A stretch of DNA of 64,000 bases, from the NCBI GenBank assembly GCA_002946415.1, contig NJPS01000013.1:868001-932000 (forward strand). Reading direction: 5' to 3'. Within the stretch, counting starts at the first letter, position 1; every line of letters starts with the position of its first letter. Position numbers and translations under genes: made by a program. Positions 46,293 to 55,688 of this stretch are shown here, one piece after another. Below the pieces are notes generated by a model. That model did no database searches and was not told the origin of the DNA. It saw nothing but the letters and a program-made list of their open reading frames with translations. The stretch comes from Rutstroemia sp. NJR-2017a BVV2. Taxonomy: Eukaryota; Ascomycota; Leotiomycetes; Helotiales; Rutstroemiaceae.

Positions 46293-47129
46293 CAGGTCGT
46301 CCCCTGACGTTAGGATCGAAATTTTCCACCATCTACTTCTCCTCCGCCAAAACCAGCGTTCTCCTGGGAGGAGGGAATGCCTGGCATAGATACAGTATCT
46401 TGTCGGCGCCAAGATGCCGTCGTGCGTCCCGCACCCATGATTGGGACCATCGTGGTTGGAGGTGATGGATTAAGTCCATGTGCACGTCGATACCAGTTGG
46501 GAAATCCATGGCTAAGACCAAGAGAAAGCTGAGTGGCTTTATCTGTGGGCATCTCATGCTTATATTTGCAGCCTACTTGAGTGAACGCACAAGTCCCTTC
46601 ATGAACCCATTTGTCGCAGTAGATCTTCTCTCGGCGAGTGGGAGCGACAGTCATAGATGTATTAGGAACCATGTCGTCCAGAGCCAAGCCCCTCGTGGGA
46701 CTGTTAGAAGCAAGAAGATTATCAATTGCAAACTGCTATGACTTGTTGTTGAGCATGTTGAGCCGTGGTTGCCTGCAGGCGAAATCAAGCATTTCCCTCG
46801 TCTGGTTGCCATCCAATCTTCTCTTGACGACTTATCCATCGTGCCTGTAAAGCACAGACACATTACTCCCGTACTCTGCGTAGCCCGAGGGAGTAGATGG
46901 ACATGGTGTTGATGAAGTCAAGAAGGAGGAGGCAATCGCGTCTTTAATTGACTCCGTGGGATGGTGGCGGTAGTGATAACATCCAATTTCTGAACTCAAG
47001 ATCATCGATTCCGTGGGATGAAGACCAGGAATAATGATAAAATATGACAGGTATAAGTCTCTGGTCTCCTCAGACGAAGTGATTTGGGAATAAGGTGACA
47101 GTGCGCTGCTGAAGCTCACAAGCTTCAGC

Positions 47130-47600
47130 GGAGATTGGGCGGGAAGCCTCGCGGTCGTGGTTGATCTTATCTAGACTGCCGTCCAGTTCCTGGAACGATC
47201 TTTCTTGATGGCGAGAAACAGTCATATAGTTGTCGAAGCTGGGGCGAGTCTTCGCATTAGCTTTGCGGTGTGCTGTCTAATCTAGCTTTTCTAGGACAGG
47301 CTGGTGTTGCCCGTCCTTAGAAACCTCATGCCGGCGGCGCTTGAAGTCGAACTGATTATTATTTATGAGAATCTTGTTGTTCAGCATGTTGAGTTGGACT
47401 CGGAAAGGTTGAATTGCCCGTTTGCTGCTGCAGTAGTTGACTGCCCATTTGCTACCGCCGGAAGTGATTGCCCATTTGCCGCTGTCGGAGTTGACTGCCC
47501 GTTTGCTGCTGCAGTAGTTGACTGCCGCCCATTTTCTGCTGCAGGAGTTGATTGTCCATTTACTGCTGCAGGAATTGACTACCGGTATTGTTGCTCTCAG
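47130..47600 (-). pseudogene. CCCH-locus copy A, 3' fragment with premature stop
   Basis: Minus-strand sequence from 47395 downward reads FDFKRRRHEVSKDGQHQPVL then EKLD-stop-TAHRKANAKTR PSFDNYMTVSRH. Copy B at about 45340-45170 has FDYKCREEVSKDRQHEPDLE KLDWTAHHKANAKTRPGFDN. So copy A carries TAG (47278-47280) where B has TGG, a G-to-A change. Upstream the minisatellite at 47411-47580 encodes (A)ANGQST-type repeats on the same strand, then shifts frame. It looks like a truncated, inactivated paralogue. Confidence 0.6.
47411..47580 (-). repeat. ~30-bp minisatellite encoding AANGQST repeats
   Basis: Six imperfect ~30-bp units (core TGCCCATTTGCTGCTGCAGT). The minus-strand frame reads NGQSTPAAENGRQSTTAAN and further ANGQS(T/L) units; the plus-strand frame reads DCPFAAAV units. 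Confidence 0.85.
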
Positions 47601-47750
47601 CTTGTTCCGGCGAGGCGTCGGGATTACAGCGCATACTCTTCGTTTGCTGCTGGCTTGCAGAGGTGGTGGTGGTGGGATTCTGGAATTGTCGGTAGAGGTG
47701 CTGTGAGTTTCTTTGACTTTGGGCCACTTCCAGTAGATTCCTCACATCGG

Positions 47751-48179
47751 CTACCACATGGTGCTCCTTCGTCTGCATTCGTCTGCATAGTTGTAGGTTG
47801 TAGCAGCGTGTAATTGAGGTGAAGCTCTAACGCGTGCTCTAACCAGAGTGTTGTCTTTTCCCTTCCGTGCATGAGCTGTCACAGTCTGCTCATGATGCTT
47901 TAAGTTTACATCCTTGGTCTCTTCTACAAGATGACCAATCCGGTCAAGAGTCGCCCAGAGGTCAAATCCTGCAGCGATGTCTATTGGTATACCATGTGCA
48001 ACCAGACTTTTCGACGGCTCCACCTTGTTGCCGGCAGTGCCGTGTCCGGGACGAACACTGTACTGTAAGATCATGTGTATTTTTATACGTAGAGGTCCTA
48101 CTAGTTCTTGGTTTGCAGAACCATCGCGTCTGGCCTTTGTGCCAGGGTTATTAGGGTCTGTATGGGAGTCATAAGTCAT
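47751..48179 (-). CDS. Hypothetical protein, upstream part of CCCH-like locus?
   Basis: 142-codon minus-strand frame with ATG at 48177-48179: MTYDSHTDPNNPGTKARRDG, then NQELVGPLRIKIHMILQ, LVAHGIPIDIAAGFDLWATL DRIGHLVEETKDVNLK. Composition is protein-like but I recognise no family. The ELVGPLRIKIHMI segment has a diverged second copy at 48298-48471, showing local duplication of a coding exon. The AAG preceding AACTAGTAGG could be an acceptor, so the true gene may be spliced differently. It precedes the copy A CCCH remnant on the same strand and could be its 5' part. Confidence 0.4.
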   Translation of the reverse strand: MTYDSHTDPNNPGTKARRDGSANQELVGPLRIKIHMILQYSVRPGHGTAGNKVEPSKSLVAHGIPIDIAAGFDLWATLDRIGHLVEETKDVNLKHHEQTVTAHARKGKDNTLVRARVRASPQLHAATTYNYADECRRRSTMW

Positions 48180-48297
48180 ATGTTTGGAAGTACAACAAGA
48201 AAGGCAACTTACTGGAAGACCCAGGCATCATCGGCAGAATTATACATGCAGTGATATCCTCCACGCATGAGAGTCTCACTAGGAGTCTCTGAGGCAC

Positions 48298-48471
48298 TCA
48301 GTTCCTTGTTCTGCAACACACATTATCCATGGGGGCCAGGAGAAACATTCTGACTCCGAGGCGATTGGGTGTGCAATCGGAACCGTTCATGACAAAAATT
48401 AAGGGGTCGTATGGTCGGCCCATTGATTGTATGATCTTGTGTATTTGTATACGTAGACATCCTACTAATTC
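48298..48471 (-). pseudogene. Duplicate of the ELVGPLRIKIH segment
   Basis: The open frame reads ELVGCLRIQIHKIIQSMGRP, then YDPLIFVMNGSDCTPNRLGV and RMFLLAPMDNVCCRTRN, stop at 48298. The first 15 residues match the segment near 48060-48110 at 11 positions; after that the two diverge. It has no start codon and follows a CTTAAG, so it could be an exon of an unrecognised gene. Confidence 0.4.
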
Positions 48472-49339
48472 TTAAGAGTAGAGATGTCGTTAGCATGCGG
48501 ATACCTGAAATGAGGCGATAGAAGGCAATCTTACTCTCTTCTGTCGCGTTGGCATCAGACGGCGCGACTTAATTCTCTGTAGCAGCAAAAGCTGGTGCAG
48601 ATGCTTCAATAAAATGATGTTTGACACTTGTCTCCTTGACAGTAGTCTCAAGAGATAGAAGACGGGTGCAGCAACAGCTACTGCAGAACTTGAATGAAAT
48701 CATTCTTGACACTTGTCTTCTTCATCATGGTCGCAAGAGATAGAAAATGTGTTCAGCAGCCTAGATCGGCAGGTGGAATTCTTGCGCATTTCGAATGATG
48801 CTCGGACTCTTCGGAGATCACCTTCCACACTAACGCCGCGACGTGTGGACTGAACTGGCATTGGGTGTCAATCATTATTATTGTTCAAGCAAAGATCTGA
48901 GAACTTACTCTTCGACGACGAGTCTTCGTAAATGGCTTAGGTGGGAACAGCGAGATCATGCAGGAGTTTGCTATCTGCTCTAGCAGACGACGGAACATTG
49001 CAAAGATTTTTGCCAGAGACCATCAGATCTATGTGACTAGGTCCAGTCTTTCGAAATTTTTTCATCCTGTTCGATCTTAGATCTGAGTTAGCGATGACTT
49101 GCAAGAAATGAAACTCGTTGAGCATATGGTATGTAAGAAAGATTTGGTCTTGGTGACACTGAAGTCTGTCTCCAAGGGACCTTCAACCAAGGTAGAATAG
49201 AAAGGGAAGAGATGAACCTACCTGTTTGACACGAAGGTCGAGCGAGTTGAAAGTGTCTTCAGTGACTTGGAGGACTATCGAAGCTGCCACGAGGCATCGA
49301 GTCTTCAGTTTGTCGTAGCTCGTTGAGGTGGAATTCATC
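48472..49339. other. Repeat-containing intergenic
   Basis: No gene supported. Holds an 85-bp-offset duplication (48611-48673 and 48696-48758). Confidence 0.45.
48611..48758. repeat. 85-bp-offset direct duplication
   Basis: TTGACACTTGTCTCCTTGAC at 48621 is repeated with substitutions at 48706, each followed by TC(T/G)CAAGAGATAGAA and GTGCAGCA/GTTCAGCA. Confidence 0.85.
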
Positions 49340-49622
49340 ATTAGAATGCCAGATTAATCAATGGAGGTGGACGAAGTCTCAGAGAGATCGATGTATCAAA
49401 AGGATACAGGATAAATCAACAGAAGAGGATGAAGATCGACTCATCAAAGGAACCAAGATTAGTCAACGGAGGTGGAGGAAGATCGATTCGTCAAAGGATC
49501 CAAGATTAATCAACAGGAGAGGAGGAAGATAGATCCATCAAAGAATTAATCAATAGAGGAGGAGGAAGATCGATTCATCAAGAAGATATAAGATCAATCA
49601 ACAGGAGAGGATGGAGATAGAT
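49340..49622. repeat. Minisatellite, ~45-50-bp unit
   Basis: About six imperfect units with core GGAGGAAGATCGATTCATCA followed by AAGGATCCAAGATTAATCAA and CAGGAGA. Purine-rich; a plus-strand frame through it (49323-49532) is only the repeat read as K/R/D-rich peptide. Confidence 0.88.
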
Positions 49623-49901
49623 GACGAGACAAGACGATGCAAGTACCCATCAAGTTGAGAAGTTGAGTGTTTGTTGAGAAAAGGATATGCCAGGTTGATG
49701 AAAAGAAAATTCTTTAAGTAGGTGCGAAGAGGGGGGAATGGACAAAAGAGATAGGTGGTGTTACACAAACGAATTTGTGGGTCTGCAAACATAGTCAGAG
49801 GCCAATCACCCAGCCTACCCATAGAGGTCTAATCTTGCCATATCTGTGTATATTTTTAGCCTTAGGACCTTAGCCAGTTGTAGAATACACAAGTATGACA
49901 G
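49623..49901. other. Spacer, no gene
   Basis: Nothing recognisable between the minisatellite and the pseudogene-like region. Confidence 0.5.
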
Positions 49902-50832
49902 TCAAGTCAAGTTAGATTCTGTTAGGGTCACTGCCAAACCTCGTCTACCCCTTTCTGCAACCTCTGGATGCTCATGTTCCATCACTTCGGTTGCCAACAT
50001 GAGTTGTGCACCGAGCGAGGCCTTCGGATCTTCCCTGAGCACAGCATGGTCTCACAGTGGGGTTTCCCACGCGCGGTCCATGAGGCATTCAACCTGATGT
50101 AGACTTGAGTATCAACCTGCGAGTCTGCGACTGTCAGTGTAAGTCTATTTCCAATCATAGATATGACCTTGTACGTTGCTGCTGATAAGAACTGGGCCTG
50201 TGCCTTGTGCGATGCAATACAATAGCTCACCTTCGATCATATCCTGCAACCGAAGACAACTAGAACGACCTCACCTGAGGCGCGCATAAAATAAGCCCCG
50301 ACCACTACAAGGAATAAAGTTGTTGTTGCGTCTAGATGACGAAGTGCCAGTCTACACCCTTACACCCAGCGCAGATCCTGATCTCCGCCGTTTTAGAAAG
50401 CCTGTCATCGATTAGATCAGGTCATTCTGCGACCATGCCATCTGGCGTTATGCCAAAGGACTTCAGAGTTTCAGCGCCTGCGCTTGGGGCCAACAGACAA
50501 ATGAATCTGAACTCCATGGTAACGCATATCTTGAGCTCCACTCCGAAGGGTAAATATGCGCTAACTGCTTGCGACTAGCAGGCAACCAAGCAGGTTAATC
50601 TTTCTCCACTGACGGAAGCTGTAGAGGTTCCACGGTTCCACCCTTGTGCCACTGTGCGAAGATCTTCGATGATTAAAGAAACAACAAGCCTCGTTATACC
50701 ACGAATAGAGTTGCCGGACAGGTGCCAGAAAAAGACTGAAGACGAAATAATTCCCAAGGCCACGGCATCTTCTAAGAGTCGAAGGCTAGAACACCGGTGA
50801 ATATCTGGGAAAGGCCTGGCCGCCTGGGGCAT
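49902..50832 (-). pseudogene. Degenerate multi-exon gene with CAGC motif, several stops
   Basis: Three coding-looking blocks on the minus strand. Block 1 (50832-50575, ATG at 50830-50832): MPQAARPFPDIHRCSSLRLL, then TRLVVSLIIEDLRTVAQGWN. Block 2 (about 50550-50330): FRFICLLAPSAGAETLKSFG, ITPDGMVAE-stop-PDLIDDRLS, KTAEIRICAGCKGVDWHFVI-stop; CAGCK could begin a MYND-type finger but its later ligands are not seen. Block 3 (50093-49902): VECLMDRAWETPL-stop-DHAVLRED, PKASLGAQLMLATEVMEHEH, PEVAERGRRGLAVTLTE. The stops in blocks 2 and 3 are TGA, TAG and TGA, each explainable by a C-to-T change from CGA or CAG, as expected from repeat-induced point mutation. Unrecognised introns are the alternative. 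Confidence 0.45.
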
Positions 50833-52932
50833 GAACCTGGAAAGAGGAATATACCAAGGTAGGCATGTGCAGTGGTTGGGATGAGCCTACCCGATGCACG
50901 ATCGAAATAGGAGAACCCATGCAGAATAAAGGTTGTCATGAGGTGGGAGGTGTTCTGTGAGCAAGTAGATCGCCATGATCTGCAACAGAGACCGGGAGTT
51001 CGAGCTGTCTATTTCAGTCAGAACTAAGGTGTCTCAAAGATCAGTGATCGGATCCTTTGAGGGCCCGTCGTCAGGGGAGCACACACTGTCAATCTATTTC
51101 ATTATATGATCTTAGGTTAAAGTTATTGTTGACTCAGTGTTGAGGCATCTGCTGAGTCCACTCTGAAATCGTACTGTGGAAAATGCTCATTGCTGATGTC
51201 GACTTAAGGTCTGTTTCGATGAACACAATGTCGCTATTCATATAGCTGGCTTTCATAAACATAAATTCGGTCCTTTATTCTTGAACCCCATGGCATGGCA
51301 TGTTCTCTAGCGTTGCGTTGATCTTCGGCTTTCCGAAATTCCTTGGTCTAGATTTGTTACGTTCAACGTTTGGATAGTCAGGGAAAGTATAAAGTCCACT
51401 TGAAGTCAAGTTGGGACACAAGATGCCCGGCCAGGCTATCACTATTCGGATTTGGGAGGATGTTGTATATTTGCAGTCCCTGTGGGCGATATTGGCCACA
51501 CGAGAGCAAGGAAACCGAAACTTAACGGCTAAGCCAAGCGGCAGAACGCAAAGCTGCGAGCCTAGTCCGAAGATATGTCGTGAAACCATAATGAAGCGTT
51601 GAAGGAAGTCGGTGACCCTTCAGATCGAGTTGATAACGCCTTGGCCGCAACCATTCGCTGGTTGGGTAATCAGATCTGAAGGATAATATTGACATATTAT
51701 ACAACAGTCACAGCCAACCGAGTCCTACAAGGTCAATATGATGCAGAGCGGGGAACTCTACAGCATAGTCAGATCGAAAGGAGAAGAAGATGGCTACAAC
51801 CATACATCAAAACCGCGAAGGATTGGCAGTTCGGTGGTCCTTTCATGGCCGTCGAGGGAAACATTCGGTGTCCCGTCTTGTACTTAGTCCATATCAAGCT
51901 CAAATCTACTTATGGTTTCATTTAATGAGGATATGAGGATAAAATCCAAAATGTGACCGATGTTGCTGTTTGCAGTCATGTGATTGGACCCCTCCTTCCA
52001 GTCCCGGTTATTGTAAGCTTAATCCACGACCGTGTTAGCTCGAGACAAATCATTTCTTCAGACAATCACAGACCTTCGAAAGACACATGAACGCGGTCTT
52101 GAAGCCATTGACTGCGACATATACCTGATGTTAGCATGTAAATGCGTCGCCACGAAGAATGATGTTCTACGCAGGGCTTTCAGTACTTCGACATCGGCAA
52201 GGGTGGATCTCGATCGCGAATCAGTCCACTCGGTTCGCGAGCCGCATAGCAATGCAGTCGCCATTTACAGAAGTATAACTGACCTTAGAAGAATCCTCCT
52301 TGGGACCCGATATCGTCAGCATGTACTCACATTGTTGGCAAGGTCAAGAATATGGAAACGGCGTTGTGTGTGCTTTGTGGGACGACGATTGATTTTCATT
52401 CACAAGAAATTTGGAGAAATTAATTCTTTGGTGCCACAACCCGAATGAGCCCTAGAGCAACATGGACCGTTCAAACTATTTGCTGGTTAGATAACTAATA
52501 CTAACCGGATGTACATGCAATTTACATGTAGATATTCAGCTAATCCCTCCCTTTCTCATTTTACAGTTGTGGCCGAATCATCTACGTTTGAACACGGAAA
52601 CCCCTCAGGACGATCGCGGAGAAAACAATTTCACGAGGTTAGCCACATTGGCTGCCAACATACCTACGCCATAGATTCCTCAACTCTTCTGAGAACAGGT
52701 TTACATGAGTCTCAATGCTTTCCAAAGTCAGCACTTATCGGTTTCTGAGCACGTTGATACCGCAATTGTCTTCACTTCGGCAAATGGAATCTAGCAGATG
52801 GTCACGAGAAGATTCGCTAAGGCAGTGGCTTGAAATTAAAGCGCTGTCACATTCGCACACAGTTTCTTTGAAGTTCAACTACTCTATCTCCCACAATGGG
52901 CCAGTTTTCGCCATCCCTCTGCAAGGCACTAT
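50833..52932. other. Intergenic, no gene supported
   Basis: 2.1 kb. A 138-codon plus-strand frame at 52032 has a GTG, not ATG, at its start and no domain. Nothing else recognised. Confidence 0.45.
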
Positions 52933-55123
52933 TCAGTCATACTTGGCCGTGACACTTCCCATCTCCTTGCCGTTTACCTCAAGAGAGAACTTCATCATGG
53001 CGGGCATCATTGTTACCACCAGATCATATTTCACATCCCAGTAAGTGGCTCCGTTCATTCCAACTTTCTTCTTGAAGGAGCTGCGGTCCGCGCTCGTCAA
53101 GTCGGCCTTTAAAACGCAGTTGACTTTGACCATGGGGCCAGGATGAATTGGTGCTTCATCACTTTCACATTGACGAAGTTCATCCTGAAAAATTAGATCA
53201 TCATCGTCAAAGCCATCATCAAGAGTGCGATAGAATGAGAAGCGTAGCTTCTCCGTTCGATTGAGATCCTCCCCACGTCGAATGTACCATGTCATCTAGA
53301 ATCATTAGCAAGATGTAGCAATTATACCTGCTGTATCTTACACGTGCGGTTCTCATGACTCCATAAACATCTAGAGATTTAGGTCGCCCACGATCCCTAT
53401 CTTCATCATATTCAGAAAGAGCCGAGACACCATAGTGGCGTGTGGCTTGTGTCGAAACTATGATGGCTGTACTTGGGAATTGACTGAGTACTGCTCCCCT
53501 ATCGAAATATTAACCAGCTTTCTACCAAAGACGGTTACGCAAGCTTACTTAACAATAGCAGACCAAGCGTCGTGTGGTTGAATGACTTGAATGTTCGGGT
53601 GACGGTCTGAAAGCCGAGACTTCAGATACTCAGACGATCCGAATCCTCCAACAAGAAAAATAGCCTAGAGATTATCAGCAAATAGCCCGTCGATCCGTTG
53701 GCAATCGTGCGAATCAAACCTTTATCTCTGCTGCTCGAGGGTGTTCCTCCAAGGTTCGTTTTTTTATGACTAGGTTCACTTGGTCGTCCACAAGTTTCTC
53801 GATGTCAGTGATCAAAGGATTGAAGATTGCCTCTAAATCAGCGCTAGAAAGGGTTAGCTGAGATGTCAATCGTCGGGGAGTGAGGACGGGCCATTGAATA
53901 TTCCAGCAGTTTGACACAAGATTGTTCTTGGGGTCATCTTCAAGCTTAGCCATAGGGAAGTTTACAAGGTAATCTTCATCCTTGCGCCCCCTAAACGCAG
54001 TCTTCACAGACTGGTCAAAATCCTCAACGGCCGCGCTGAAAGCCCTAGTATTGCGCATATTAGTGAATTGATCTTCCCCGACAAGCTTCTTCACTGCCTC
54101 TTCAAAACGCTTGTTGAGGCCTAGTGATCCCGCCATTCCACCTGCTCCTTAGTTAGTAAAGACTCAGAGAAGATAAACGATAGCTCGTACCTGTGCCTGG
54201 CACAAGTTCTTTCAATTCGAGCTTGGGATGCAGCTGAATTATTTCATAAGAAATAAGATCTACCGTCCCACCACCAGCATCGCAGGTGACGAATGCATCT
54301 CCAACCTAGTAGTGAGTGTAATCATCAGAGACTACTACCATCACATACGGCGTTGGGTACGACTTACAATTAGTGCTCGGTCTTTAAGGTAATTCAAAGT
54401 GTACATTGCAGCGGCTTCGGGTTCTTTGATAAGTGTAACCGGGTGGAGATTAGCCAGTTTAGCTGCCTGTTGCAGTGAGCCGTCAGTTTGATTCCTATAT
54501 CAATCGCAGACTTTGGAGGCCTTGCCTTCATTGTCAAGTCTTTTGCTTTATCTGACCAAACAGCAGGAACTGAGAGGACGAAATGCTTCTGACACATGTC
54601 AAGGTACTCAACCGGAACAGCGCTTTCGATTCTGCTCATCGCATGCCGGTACATAGCTCCGATAAAGTCGCCGGCAACATCGACCGCTGGCTTTCCAAGA
54701 AGGCTGAGAGCTTCTTTTGCACTAGACTGGAGGAGATAGATCGGCATCTTCTGATTGGTATCGAGTAGCAACTTGATCCCGAGTATCGGTTCATTTTTGT
54801 GCTTCTGAGAACCCCAAGTAAAGCCATCAGCATGCTCTGAGTCGTAGCTAATGGCGGTCGGGATCTTGGGTTGCTTGTGTCCTTCGCGACCTAGATGTTG
54901 TATCAGCATCTGTGAGGTACCTAGCAGCAGCAGAAAACCGCTTACCAGGCCAGTCCAAGATAGATACCAAATCAGGCTTGCCTCCCTTAACAAACGAGTA
55001 CGCGATACCACTAAATGTCGTTCCGAAATCCAGAGCTATGACTAGCTGATCCTCGGATTGGTAGATGTAGCGTTCATTGCGGAGGTCAGGGTGTCCCCAG
55101 CTATCACTTGGGGCAAGGCTCAT
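52933..55123 (-). CDS. Hsp70-like ATPase (fungal HSPA12-type)
   Basis: Eight predicted exons: complement(join(52933..53295, 53342..53498, 53549..53664, 53720..54141, 54191..54305, 54368..54466, 54526..54890, 54946..55123)), 604 residues, all phases consistent. Actin-like ATPase motifs are in order: phosphate-1 IALDFGTTFSGIAYSF (about 29-44), EPEAAAMYTL, phosphate-2 VTCDAGGGTVDLISYE, adenosine motif IFLVGGFGSSEYLKSRL. The substrate-binding half is short and unlike DnaK, as in the HSPA12-like fungal families that have expanded in filamentous ascomycetes; chaperone activity is not established for these. The second intron is GC-AG (donor GCAAGG after ATGAAG). It is divergent from the coiled-coil gene, 565 bp away. 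Confidence 0.92.
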
Positions 55124-55688
55124 GGTGAGAAATCAATGTAGGTGAAAATGCGTCTTCGGTGTGGTGTTGAGTAGTCTTTCAGGTTGATCTGTTTGGAAGA
55201 AGACGTGGCTTAGGACAGCTGGATATAAGATCACTGAAATGACTGTAGCTAATGTTGGCTTCATAGTACTCTAAGTCTGGGCAGCGGGCACACGTATCGA
55301 TACGGCTGAGATGAGGAGTCAATGTGACCAAATAAGTGACCTGCCGTCTTCCCCTTTTGAAGACCCACAAATTTCGTTTGTATACTACCATTCAGTCCTG
55401 TCACCTTCCTCTATCCCAGACATATTCAGTTTCTTTCTCGTACCCCACTATTTTGTTTGTACAGCAGACCTTTTTCACTCACCGAAATTACCAGTTCTTC
55501 TTTTGGAGAACATATGCGAACTCTGTTTCCTTTCATCCCGCCTCTCTTTACACTGATCGAATTCCGGGCTTGAAAACTGACAAGCAATATAATTTCAAAT
55601 CTGATCATCAATAGTTATAGGTGTAACTTGCATCAATCCAAAAGTCCTTGTGAGCGAACTTCTCGCAGCTCTCCGCACTCGTTCTTAC
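55124..55688. promoter_or_regulatory. Divergent promoter: Hsp70-like / coiled-coil gene
   Basis: 565 bp between the two start codons. It probably contains both promoters; pyrimidine-rich on the plus strand near 55330-55560. No heat-shock element array (inverted GAA repeats) was evident by eye. Confidence 0.5.

Larger units (their letters stand above)
44511..46672 (-). pseudogene. CCCH zinc-finger protein locus, copy B (likely degenerate)
   Basis: Read on the minus strand. The ATG at 46670-46672 starts MVPNTSMTVAPTRREK, then a CCCH finger YCDKWVHEGTCAFTQVGCKY KHEMP (C-x8-C-x5-C-x3-H), then TDKATQLSLGLSHGFPNW; this is a family of fungal CCCH proteins. The frame closes at 46310. Pro/Ser-rich segments continue in other frames (45983-46234, 45608-45958). 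A second cysteine cluster, CDICGSRNGNVVQRCTIC, sits at about 45400-45300 followed by FDYKCREEVSKDRQHEPDLE and LDWTAHHKANAKTRP. Further Pro/Arg-rich frames reach 44511. The pieces are in several frames, separated by a 280-bp tandem duplication and three MENGGDTRP repeats. Either many introns exist or the locus is broken; I favour decay. CCCH fingers normally bind RNA. Confidence 0.55.

Noticed and set aside
52032..52448. 138-codon plus-strand frame
   Set aside because: Begins with GTG rather than ATG, has no domain, and antisense frames are equally open.
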